DNA from: Chloroflexota bacterium
GTDB lineage: Bacteria; Chloroflexota; Anaerolineae; Anaerolineales; Anaerolineaceae
Direction of reading: 5' to 3'
Assembly (NCBI GenBank): GCA_023434145.1
Contig: JAEYTI010000365.1
Coordinates: 5,611-69,610 of the forward strand
Length of the DNA stretch: 64,000 nucleotides
In this document: in pieces, positions 1-7,822 of the stretch
Layout of the letters: every line of letters begins with the position of its first letter
How positions within the stretch are numbered: position 1 is the first letter of the stretch
Translations under genes and position numbers: made by a program
The notes under the pieces: model-generated
The model's database searches: none
Told to the model about the DNA's origin: nothing
Seen by the model: the letters and a program-made list of their open reading frames with translations, nothing else

Positions 1-1
1 G

Positions 2-1225
2 TCAGACCTGCACGCAAATTCCACCCGCTTCGTCTTCAACATCCTTGCCAATAAGGCCGCAGATCTCAAGCAAGCCGGTCGGGTAAACCTGGTTCTGGTG
101 ATCGATAATTTGGGCTGGTCGTATTCTGAAATTGTCCGCGGATTGTTCGAGGAGCGGGGATATTTCCTCACCGGCGCTGAACCCTACCTGGCTATGCTGC
201 CAAGTGAGACGGAAATTTCCAAGAAATGCCTGCTGTCTGGGGCGGTGGGTTACAACGCGATCGATGATAAAACCTATAAAAGCATCATCGAGAAAGGCTG
301 GGTCCCCTATTTCAATAACAGCGCATTTCGCTATGTCAGCGATATTGGCAGTTTAGGGAAAATTGAAACAATCGATGCTGCTACCTACGTTGTAAACTAT
401 CTAGCGGTCGATAAGGCCTTGCATAAATCGGCTGATGAGATTGGCATGCCACACACCGAACATGTCGCCCATCTGCTCTCGCATCTGGTTGATAATGTCA
501 TTGCCTTTATCGACAAGCATGCTCTTCAAGATAAGATCCGCATTCACGTGGTTTCGGATCACGGTTCCACCCGGATACCCGCGACCATTCAAAACGATCT
601 GGACCCCAATTTCTTCAAGGCGAGTGGTTTCGAAGCTCGCTCACACCGGTTTGTAGAGGTCAGCGACGACAAATTTGTCAGCCTGGCGGATAATTTGAAA
701 CTCGACTGCTTTTTCTTGCCAGCGCATGAGTTTATGAACCCCAAGAACGTCTTATGCGCCCGGCGAGCAAATCGCTTCCTTCCGACTGACCAGAGCAATT
801 ATGTGCATGGCGGTCTGCTTCCAGAAGAAGTAATCGTTCCCTATATGGCCTTTGAACCCGTCACCGTTCCCATTCAGGATGTTACAGTCCTGTTCAAGAA
901 GAACCTGTTCCGGTATCGCATGGAAACAGTCGAGTTGGAAGTCGGTAATCCAAACGACTCCGCAGTGGAACAGGTTCAGGTGATTTTGCTCAACGGCAAT
1001 GTGGAAAGCGAACCATTTACGATTCCGCTGCTCAACAGCAAATCGAAGGTGCCTGTTCAGATTCCAGCCAGGTTTAAACTAACATCGCTGCCTGAGGAAC
1101 AAAACACCCTGCGCCTGCGCGTTCGCTTCCGCGCTCGTGGAGAGATACATACCACCGATGCACAAGCAAATATCGTTATGCGGAAGCTGGTAGAAGAGAA
1201 AAGCTCGGGCCTGTTTGAGGATTAG
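2..1225 (+). CDS. pglZ: BREX phosphatase-fold protein PglZ, C-terminal part (5' end outside window)
   Basis: The reading frame is open from the left edge, so this is the 3' part of a longer gene; any start inside the window would be internal. PglZ is the alkaline-phosphatase-superfamily component of BREX phage defence. Visible hallmarks are VIDNLGWS (metal-site Asp near the start of the domain), VVSDHGSTRIP (Asp-His metal ligands) and HGGLLPEEVIVPY (the conserved His-Gly-Gly segment with its ExxVP tail). The last ~110 residues form a beta-rich tail. It lies 9 bp upstream of brxL, as in type 1 and type 4 BREX loci. The other BREX genes (pglX, brxC and so on) must lie left of the window if the system is complete. 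Family assignment is firm; BREX subtype cannot be decided here. Confidence 0.9.
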   Translation, partial: SDLHANSTRFVFNILANKAADLKQAGRVNLVLVIDNLGWSYSEIVRGLFEERGYFLTGAEPYLAMLPSETEISKKCLLSGAVGYNAIDDKTYKSIIEKGWVPYFNNSAFRYVSDIGSLGKIETIDAATYVVNYLAVDKALHKSADEIGMPHTEHVAHLLSHLVDNVIAFIDKHALQDKIRIHVVSDHGSTRIPATIQNDLDPNFFKASGFEARSHRFVEVSDDKFVSLADNLKLDCFFLPAHEFMNPKNVLCARRANRFLPTDQSNYVHGGLLPEEVIVPYMAFEPVTVPIQDVTVLFKKNLFRYRMETVELEVGNPNDSAVEQVQVILLNGNVESEPFTIPLLNSKSKVPVQIPARFKLTSLPEEQNTLRLRVRFRARGEIHTTDAQANIVMRKLVEEKSSGLFED

Positions 1226-1234
1226 GAGCCAATT

Positions 1235-3316
1235 ATGGAAACGTTCGAACAAAAAGCGCTGGATATCTTTAGCGAGATTGTTATCAATAAATCCTTTGTG
1301 CACAAAGCAGGCTTTGGCAGCAGGGCGATTCCCACCTATGTGAGGGAATGGATTATTTCTCACTACCTGGATGAAGCCACGGAATTGTCTGATACATCGC
1401 GGGATAAGATCGCCCGTTTTGTCCAGAAGTACGTTCCGGACAAAAGCCAGAAGGAAGCCATCAAGAACCAACTGTTCGAACAGATGGAAGTAAATCTGCT
1501 GGATAACTTCTCGGTATACGTCAACCTGGCTAAAGGCGACCGCTATCTGAACATTCCGTTCCTGGATGAGGATGCCGCTTTCGCTACCCCTCAGATCATT
1601 CAGGAAAATGAAATGCTGCTGAGCAGCGGGTTATGGGGCGTTGGCACGCTTTATTACGTCCCAAAGAGCGAAGACAATCCTCGAGGTCAGGTGTGGATGC
1701 GCGAGTTCCGTCCATTCCAACTGGCCAACATGGATCTGGATTACTTCCGCGAGTGCAGGAAGAGCTTTTCGACCCAGGAATGGATCGATTTTCTTGTCGC
1801 TTCAATGGGTTTCAACCATCATCTCTACACCGAGCGCCAGAAAATACTGTTGATCAGCCGGTTGATTCCGATGGTTGAGCCGCGATATAACCTGGTTGAG
1901 TTAGCCCCAAAAGGAACCGGGAAAAGCTTTGTGTTCGAGAATATGTCACGTTATGTGGCAGTTCGCTCAGGGAATGTCTCGCCCGCTGTGCTGTTTTTTA
2001 ACGACTCACGAAAAACACCTGGACTAATAACCCGGTATGACAGCGTTGTAATCGATGAAGCCCAAAAAGTAAAAGCTGACTCATCTGGTGAACTCACTGC
2101 CCTATTAAAGTCTTACCTCGAGGCCGGTCGGTTTGCACGCGGCAGCGCCAGCTCGATCCAGGCAGAAGCGGGACTGGTTATCCTGGCAAATATCGAATTG
2201 GATCACAACCGGCGGCCAATTCACGACCAAATTGGCCTCTTCAGGATCTTCCCGAATTTCCTGCGTGAAACGGCCTTCATCGATCGCTTCTCCGGCCTGC
2301 TTCCCGGCTGGGATCTGCCCAGGGTTAGCAAGGAAACACCCTCGAAGTCGATCGGCTTGAAAGGCGACATCTTTGGCGAGATCCTGCACTCACTGCGCAG
2401 CGATATTAGCTACCGCGACTATGTTAAAACAAGCCTTGAACTGTCTAACGCAGATGACATGCGTGATAACAAGGCCATCGAAGCAGGCGCCACGGGGCTG
2501 CTTAAGATCCTATTCCCGGATAAAGATCCCTCTGAAGAGGAGTTCTACCGCTACTGCGTCAACCCCGCACTCGAGCTGCGCCAGCGGGTGCGTGACGAAT
2601 TGTGCAAGTTGGATCGGGAATACGCTCCAGCTACCTTCCTTTCAAAGTTCCCAGATGAATTCCAACGAACACATCGGATCCCAATTTATGCAGATCCGGA
2701 CAAGTTTGATCTGTCGACTCCAGATGAAGTAGAAGCGCCAGTTATTCAACCAAAAGACGAAGAAGAGGAAGAAGTCTTACGGTACTTTGGCGCAACTGGA
2801 GAAACGAAATCGCCCCAAGAAGCCCAGATGGAGCTTACCCCCAAAACAATCCAGATACATGAGGGGGACACAGGCTGCAGTTACCAGGTGCTATTTGGCC
2901 CCTATTTGAAGGGCGCTACCATCGTTCAGGTGGTTGATCCTTACGTCCGCCTGGAATATCAGATCAAGAACTTTATTTCATTTATCGGTGTACTGGATAC
3001 TTCGGCTGGTCCAGTCCAGTTGCAGCTAAAAACCTCTGCCGAGGATGCCTATCAGGAGAAGATCCTGGAGCAGAAATTCTCAGAGATTGCGGCTGGTCTA
3101 GCCCAGCACAATATTACGTTTACCTTTGAATTCGATCCAAACATCCACGACCGTAGCATTCGCCTCAATAATGGATGGTGTATCTACCCTGGCCGTGGTC
3201 TAGATATTTACCAAAAAGCCGAGTCAAAGTACGAGCTGAGCGAGATTGATCAAACAAAGCGCAAGTGTCGCGAGACCGAAATAATCTTCATAAAGAGCAG
3301 CGAGAGCGGCCAGTAA
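1235..3316 (+). CDS. brxL: BREX Lon-like AAA+ protein BrxL with MIT_C-like C-terminal domain
   Basis: BrxL is an AAA+ DNA-associated ATPase of BREX defence. The 693-aa protein has a BrxL N-terminal region (METFEQKALDIFSEIV...), Walker A APKGTGKS at about residues 224-231 and Walker B SVVIDEAQ at about 270-277. After an acidic linker near residue 510 the C-terminus does not look like a Lon protease domain. It reads FGPYLKG, VVDPYVRLEYQIKNF, then IHDRSIRLNNGW and GRGLDIYQK, the pattern of the phospholipase-D-like MIT_C domain known from the MITD1 protein. It follows pglZ by 9 bp and has ATG after a GGAG box. The nuclease-fold paralogue array begins 11 bp downstream with its own GGAGG, so the array is probably in the same operon. 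Confidence 0.9.
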   Translation: METFEQKALDIFSEIVINKSFVHKAGFGSRAIPTYVREWIISHYLDEATELSDTSRDKIARFVQKYVPDKSQKEAIKNQLFEQMEVNLLDNFSVYVNLAKGDRYLNIPFLDEDAAFATPQIIQENEMLLSSGLWGVGTLYYVPKSEDNPRGQVWMREFRPFQLANMDLDYFRECRKSFSTQEWIDFLVASMGFNHHLYTERQKILLISRLIPMVEPRYNLVELAPKGTGKSFVFENMSRYVAVRSGNVSPAVLFFNDSRKTPGLITRYDSVVIDEAQKVKADSSGELTALLKSYLEAGRFARGSASSIQAEAGLVILANIELDHNRRPIHDQIGLFRIFPNFLRETAFIDRFSGLLPGWDLPRVSKETPSKSIGLKGDIFGEILHSLRSDISYRDYVKTSLELSNADDMRDNKAIEAGATGLLKILFPDKDPSEEEFYRYCVNPALELRQRVRDELCKLDREYAPATFLSKFPDEFQRTHRIPIYADPDKFDLSTPDEVEAPVIQPKDEEEEEVLRYFGATGETKSPQEAQMELTPKTIQIHEGDTGCSYQVLFGPYLKGATIVQVVDPYVRLEYQIKNFISFIGVLDTSAGPVQLQLKTSAEDAYQEKILEQKFSEIAAGLAQHNITFTFEFDPNIHDRSIRLNNGWCIYPGRGLDIYQKAESKYELSEIDQTKRKCRETEIIFIKSSESGQ

Positions 3317-3327
3317 CGGAGGTCCAA

Positions 3328-4362
3328 ATGGGGAATCAGGAACTAATCCAGGACACAGGTCTGTTCGTTGGGCAGAAACTGTTCGAGTTTTCTTTGAGCG
3401 AGTCGTTTGATTCCATTGTCAATCTACTCCAAACGATTAAAGAGTATCGGGATTTCGCTTCTCCGGATGAGGCTGCATGGTATGACTATGTCCATCAAGT
3501 ATTCCAGTTATTTGGATTTAACACGAAGAAAGTTGCTCAACGACTGATCGCATTGCAAGAAATGGGATCAAGTGGGGATCCTAAAGCGCTGGTTTGTATT
3601 ATTGGCCCAAATGAAAACTTCCACCAGATCGCTTTTGGACTGGATTGGGAGTCCTACTTGTTTTATGCCGCCAGGTACCATCAGGTTGAATGGGTAATCC
3701 TGACGAATGGGTTGCAGTTCAAGGTACTCAACTTTGCAGAGGATGAGGATAAGCAAAAGTACTTCAAGTGTGAACTCGATGAGATTATCAAGCATGGAAA
3801 AACGGATAATTTCTTTACCCTTTATAAAGTTTTCTCTGTAATCAACAATCACAAGGAAAATAGTGAGGCGAGCCCTAAGGCCGATGGCAAAGAACCTGAT
3901 AATAAAGGTAAAAGAGTACTAAGTGAACGCCATTATCAGCGGAAAGAATTCTGGAACCAGTTGATTTCGCGTTCACAAAAGAAAACCACATTGTTTTCTA
4001 AAACTCCGCCGGGAGTAGAGAATTACCTAAGTACAGGTGCAGGAAAAACTGGCATCTTTTATAACTACGTTATCAATTACGATGGAGCTCGCATTCAGTT
4101 ATATATCGATAACGGAAACGGAGAATGGAACAAAAACATCTTTGATTCCCTTCTCCAAAGTAAAGACGAAATTGAGAAAGCCTATGGAGAAGCCCTTGTT
4201 TGGGAAAGATTAGAAGATAACCGTGCGAGCATTGTCAGATTCTATATCAACCACTATGGCCTTCAACAAAAAGATAACTGGTCCAATTTACAGGATCTGA
4301 TGATTGATACGATGATCAAGTTTGATCAGGCTTTTCGACCTTTCATTCAAGCGATCAAGTAG
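3328..4362 (+). CDS. Nuclease-fold paralogue 1 with DUF4268-like C-terminal domain
   Basis: This is the first of four tandem paralogues after brxL. The N-terminal ~180 residues match the other three: a DTGLFVGQKL/SESFDSIVNLLQTIKEYRDF start, a WYDYVHQVFQLFGFNTKKV helix and a VEWVILTNGLQFKVLNF strand resembling the TNG segment of HsdR-type restriction nuclease domains. The usual Glu-x-Lys catalytic strand is not seen; the equivalent line reads ALVCIIGPNE. The C-terminal ~145 residues (FWNQLISRSQKKT, ENYLSTGAGKTG, VRFYINHYG) match DUF4268, found in restriction-associated proteins. The start is placed at ATG 3328 because GGAGG lies 6 bp upstream; an in-frame upstream start would overlap brxL. Probably a defence accessory; the function is not established. 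Confidence 0.8.
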   Translation: MGNQELIQDTGLFVGQKLFEFSLSESFDSIVNLLQTIKEYRDFASPDEAAWYDYVHQVFQLFGFNTKKVAQRLIALQEMGSSGDPKALVCIIGPNENFHQIAFGLDWESYLFYAARYHQVEWVILTNGLQFKVLNFAEDEDKQKYFKCELDEIIKHGKTDNFFTLYKVFSVINNHKENSEASPKADGKEPDNKGKRVLSERHYQRKEFWNQLISRSQKKTTLFSKTPPGVENYLSTGAGKTGIFYNYVINYDGARIQLYIDNGNGEWNKNIFDSLLQSKDEIEKAYGEALVWERLEDNRASIVRFYINHYGLQQKDNWSNLQDLMIDTMIKFDQAFRPFIQAIK

Positions 4363-4394
4363 TGTGATTGGGTAACCAACGAAGAGGTTTATAA

Positions 4395-5324
4395 ATGGTT
4401 GAGCAACAATTTATTGTTGACCGAGGTTTGTTTTCTGGAAAAACATTAAGTTTTCCAATGAAAGAATCGTATGACATGGTGCAAAACATACTCCGAACGA
4501 TAAAGGAGTACCGTGATTATGCTTATCCCGGTTCGCCTTCATGGGAGGAATATATTCTAGAACTCTTCCACCTTATGGGGTTTGATACTAAAAAACTAAA
4601 CCAGCGCACCATCCTTTTAGGAAGTCTAGGAACGAGGGATGCAGATAAAGCAATTGCCGGGATTGCGATGCCTGGTGAGAGTCTTGATGCCATAACTCCC
4701 TGGCTGGACTGGGCAACCTTCCTTTCCTATCCTGCAAAAATCCATAACGTGGAGTGGGGAATCCTAACGGATGGCAAGAACATCAAAATTATTCAATTTT
4801 CTCGAAAAGATTACGGTGAGAATTACTTCCATGTAAACCTGGAGGCAATAATTCAAGGAGAACGACTGGATAGTTTCTTTATTTTGTTCAAAGTCTTTTT
4901 GCATATAAAGGGTCAACCATTTTTAGCAGCGACGACAAAAGTACATCAGCCAGAACCTATTCGATCAACACCTCCAAAAACCTCGCCGCCTCTTCCTTCA
5001 ACTGCTAATGCAGTAAACAAGATTCAACCACCACCGAAAACAATTGAAAAAACCAAACTTCCGGGAGCGTTAGAAAATATTTTTGAAGTTATAAAAGAGA
5101 TGCTTTCGACCAGACATGTATTTGATCAAGTGTGTGAGGATGTAGCAAGAAGGAGAGGCGTTACAGTAACGACCATTAGGATATCCTGCACTAGGCAAAT
5201 TTTTCTAAAACCGGAAGCATTCACCAAATTGCTTGAGGATAAAACAAAACTGGTAACGTATCTTCACCAAAGGTTCCCGGGTTTTAAACCGGAAGTAACG
5301 AAAGTAATCGAGCAATATTATTAA
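4395..5324 (+). CDS. Nuclease-fold paralogue 2 with unrelated C-terminal helical domain
   Basis: 309 aa. The N-terminal half repeats the family signature: VDRGLFSGKTLSFPMKESYD, TIKEYRDYAYPGSPSWEEYI, LFHLMGFDTKKL and VEWGILTDGKNIKIIQF. A Pro/Thr/Ser-rich linker (about residues 180-220) leads to a distinct ~85-aa domain (LENIFEVIKEMLSTRHVFDQVCEDVARRRGVTVTTI...), which has a helix-turn-helix look but which I do not recognise. It lies 32 bp after paralogue 1, and the spacing suggests one transcript. The nuclease-like domain again lacks an obvious Glu-x-Lys. Inference: a modular DNA- or partner-recognition protein of the BREX neighbourhood. Confidence 0.75.
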   Translation: MVEQQFIVDRGLFSGKTLSFPMKESYDMVQNILRTIKEYRDYAYPGSPSWEEYILELFHLMGFDTKKLNQRTILLGSLGTRDADKAIAGIAMPGESLDAITPWLDWATFLSYPAKIHNVEWGILTDGKNIKIIQFSRKDYGENYFHVNLEAIIQGERLDSFFILFKVFLHIKGQPFLAATTKVHQPEPIRSTPPKTSPPLPSTANAVNKIQPPPKTIEKTKLPGALENIFEVIKEMLSTRHVFDQVCEDVARRRGVTVTTIRISCTRQIFLKPEAFTKLLEDKTKLVTYLHQRFPGFKPEVTKVIEQYY

Positions 5325-5388
5325 CCACCAGAGAAAGATTTCTTCGTTTTTTGGATAGAGATCTTCTGAATCGATTAAGGAGAAGAGC

Positions 5389-6762
5389 ATGGCAACCTGG
5401 GTTGAGGATATAGAACAAGCATTAAAAAACCTAGGGGGGCAGGCAACACTAAGCCAAATATATGAGGAGGTCAAACGTATCAGGAAAGATCCTTTGCCTG
5501 CCACATGGAAAGCGAGTATACGAGAAAGGATAGAGGCACATTCATCAGATTCTCAGAACTTTAAGGGGAAAGATATTTTTAGGAAAGTAGATAAAGGAAT
5601 CTGGGCGCTAAAAGATCGAAATTCAGGCCATGTTGGTTCTGAAGAAAAAGTCAATACACTTTCGAGTACCTCTATTGCTGAAGTTGTTCTTCCACAAACA
5701 CAAGAAGATACTAATAAAAAAGTTCCATTAGTAACTCCTAAACTATGGGGAGAAGTCAAGGACAGTAAGAGACAAGAGTTTGTAATTGATAATGGCCTTT
5801 TTCCCTCCGAAAGTCTTAATTTCCCCTTTTCGGAATCATTCGATACTGTAGCAAACCTATCTAGAACGATTAAAGAATATCGTGACTATGTTCACCCTGA
5901 TGCCAATTCATGGGAAGAATATATTCTAGAATTCTTCCATATCCTCGGTTTCAATACGACAAAAGTAGCACCTCGCCTTATCACAGTTGATATTCTTGGT
6001 GAAAATAGCAGCCCTAAAGCTTTGGTAGGAATCGTTCATCAGGATGAAAGCCTCGACGAAATTATTCCCGGAATAGATTGGGCTTCTTTCCTATTTTTTG
6101 CTTCTAAGCATTTTCAGACCGAATATGGGATTCTAACGAATGGATGCGAACTTAGAATCTACAACTTGTCTCATAACCAGTTTAAAGAAAACTCATTTTG
6201 GTGTAATCTGGATGGATTAATCAAGCACGAGAGAACAGATAGCTTTTTCACTGTTCATAAGGTTTTTGAGTATATAAAAGGTCGAAGATTTAAAACCGTT
6301 GAGACTGAGGAGACATTGTCTGATAGTAATGCGCTCCGTCGTGTGTTTTGGACCCAATTGTTAGAAAAAGCAAAAAGTCGAACTTCACTTCATCAGAACC
6401 GAACACCGGGAACAGATAATTGGATCAGCACCGGGGCAGGAAAAGCAGGCATCGTTTATAGTTATGTTGTTCGCATGGAAGATGCTCAGGTGGATCTTTA
6501 TATTGATAGAGCGGACTATAAATGGAATAAGGGTGTATTTGGGTACTTCCTACAGAACAAAGAAGAGATTGAAGAAATCTTCGGTGAGAGATTAGAATGG
6601 CAAATGCTTGAAGACAAAAGGGCTGCCAGAGTTCGGTTTGTGATTAATGGATTAGGCCTGAAGAATCAATTGTTGTGGCCTGAACTCCAAGAGAGATTAA
6701 TAAATGCAATGGTTGATTTGGAAAAAGCATTCAACCCATTTATTCGAAAACTGAAAATATAA
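5389..6762 (+). CDS. Nuclease-fold paralogue 3: N-terminal HARE-HTH-like, middle shared domain, C-terminal DUF4268-like
   Basis: 457 aa and the longest of the array. Residues 1-77 (IEQALKNLGGQATLSQIYEEV, ATWKASIRERIEAHSSDS, GIWALKD) resemble the HARE/HB1-type winged-helix domain seen in restriction and chromatin proteins. A linker follows, then the shared domain at about residues 128-300 (DNGLFPSESLNFPFSESFD, TIKEYRDYVHPDANSWEEYI, EYGILTNGCELRIYNL). The C-terminal DUF4268-like domain is at about 310-455 (FWTQLLEKAKSRT, ISTGAGKAG, FVINGLGL) and is the closest sister of paralogue 1. ATG follows AAGGAGAAGAGC. The architecture suggests DNA binding plus partner binding; no catalytic residues can be assigned. 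Confidence 0.8.
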   Translation: MATWVEDIEQALKNLGGQATLSQIYEEVKRIRKDPLPATWKASIRERIEAHSSDSQNFKGKDIFRKVDKGIWALKDRNSGHVGSEEKVNTLSSTSIAEVVLPQTQEDTNKKVPLVTPKLWGEVKDSKRQEFVIDNGLFPSESLNFPFSESFDTVANLSRTIKEYRDYVHPDANSWEEYILEFFHILGFNTTKVAPRLITVDILGENSSPKALVGIVHQDESLDEIIPGIDWASFLFFASKHFQTEYGILTNGCELRIYNLSHNQFKENSFWCNLDGLIKHERTDSFFTVHKVFEYIKGRRFKTVETEETLSDSNALRRVFWTQLLEKAKSRTSLHQNRTPGTDNWISTGAGKAGIVYSYVVRMEDAQVDLYIDRADYKWNKGVFGYFLQNKEEIEEIFGERLEWQMLEDKRAARVRFVINGLGLKNQLLWPELQERLINAMVDLEKAFNPFIRKLKI

Positions 6763-6852
6763 AATCACAACACAAATAGACAAACTTTATCCAAGTAACA
6801 ATTGAATAAGATCCTAACCAGATGATTATGCTTTCTCTAATAGGAGCAATAT

Positions 6853-7767
6853 ATGAGCAACCAAGAGTTTATCATCGATAATGGGCTTTTTCCATCGAAA
6901 GCGCTCAATTTTACTCTTTCCGAATCATATGAAACAATTGCTAATACCCTAAAAACGCTGAAAGAGTATCGGGGTTTCTCACAACCAGGTGAATCCTCAT
7001 GGGATGAGTACATTGAAGAGATATTTCACGTGCTTGGTTTTGGTACTAAGAAACTTGATTCAAGGTTATTGGCTCTAAATGTAATCGGAGAGCTTGATTC
7101 AAAAAAAGCACTAATGGGCATAGTACACCCAGGTGAAAATATGACATTAATTATTCCAGACCTTGAGTGGGATACTTTACTTTTTTATGCCGCAAATTAT
7201 TGGAAAGTGTATTGGGGAATCTTGACAAATGGCTTGGAAATAAAAATTGGAGATTTTGCTACGCAGGAAAGGCATAGAAAGTATTATTGGTGTAACTTGG
7301 AAGCGATCATTGAAGAAGAACGAGTAGACAGCTTTTTCAACCTATATAAAGTATTCGCTGTAATAAAAGGCCAAAAAGAAGAACCAAAAATAATCACGAA
7401 ACCACTTTCAAGGGGCACTTCCACAATCAAACCTCAAAGAACAAATGGAAATAGTATTTTGTTAGTAATTACCCAGGGTGCACTTACGCATAGTTACATG
7501 AATGTGGCATCCAATTTAAGTTTCTTTCCAACTGATTCTATTGGTGCTTCAAGTGCAAAATATGGATTAGGTAAAATGTTAAAGCTTCATGTGGATGGGC
7601 TTTCTTTACCAATTGAAACAGACATCGCAGGAGATAAAAAATTCTTCCGTGAAAGAGGATGGTGCGCAGACTTTTATCGCGTACATGCTTTGCAGCCAGG
7701 AGATGAGGTTTTGATAGAACGACTATCCGAGTACGAATATCGAGTTTCTCCAGGGAAGAAAGCATGA
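6853..7767 (+). CDS. Nuclease-fold paralogue 4 with B3-like C-terminal DNA-binding domain
   Basis: 304 aa. The shared N-terminal domain is clear (DNGLFPSKALNFTLSESYE, TLKEYRGFSQPGESSWDEYI, IFHVLGFGTKKL, VYWGILTNGLEIKIGDF). After a short linker, residues ~195-300 (FFPTDSIGASS, LKLHVDGLSLPIETDIAGDK, FFRERGWCADFYRVHALQPGD, IERLSEYEYRVSP) resemble B3-like pseudobarrel modules that accompany restriction enzymes of the EcoRII/BfiI kind; this is family-pattern recognition, not a search. It is the last gene of the plus-strand defence block and ends just before a strong terminator at 7791. ATG follows TAGGAGCAATAT. The 90-bp gap before it may hold a separate promoter, but none was identified. Confidence 0.75.
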   Translation: MSNQEFIIDNGLFPSKALNFTLSESYETIANTLKTLKEYRGFSQPGESSWDEYIEEIFHVLGFGTKKLDSRLLALNVIGELDSKKALMGIVHPGENMTLIIPDLEWDTLLFYAANYWKVYWGILTNGLEIKIGDFATQERHRKYYWCNLEAIIEEERVDSFFNLYKVFAVIKGQKEEPKIITKPLSRGTSTIKPQRTNGNSILLVITQGALTHSYMNVASNLSFFPTDSIGASSAKYGLGKMLKLHVDGLSLPIETDIAGDKKFFRERGWCADFYRVHALQPGDEVLIERLSEYEYRVSPGKKA

Positions 7768-7790
7768 GCTGCTCACCCTTATAAAAGATT

Positions 7791-7822
7791 ATAGGCCTTG
7801 GACAAACCAAGGCCTATTTTAA
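7791..7822. terminator. Bidirectional intrinsic terminator between convergent genes
   Basis: A perfect 11-bp stem (7791-7801 with 7807-7817), loop ACAAA, is followed by TTTAATT on the plus strand and by AATCTTTT on the minus strand. It separates the plus-strand defence block from the minus-strand methyltransferase-helicase gene. Confidence 0.85.
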
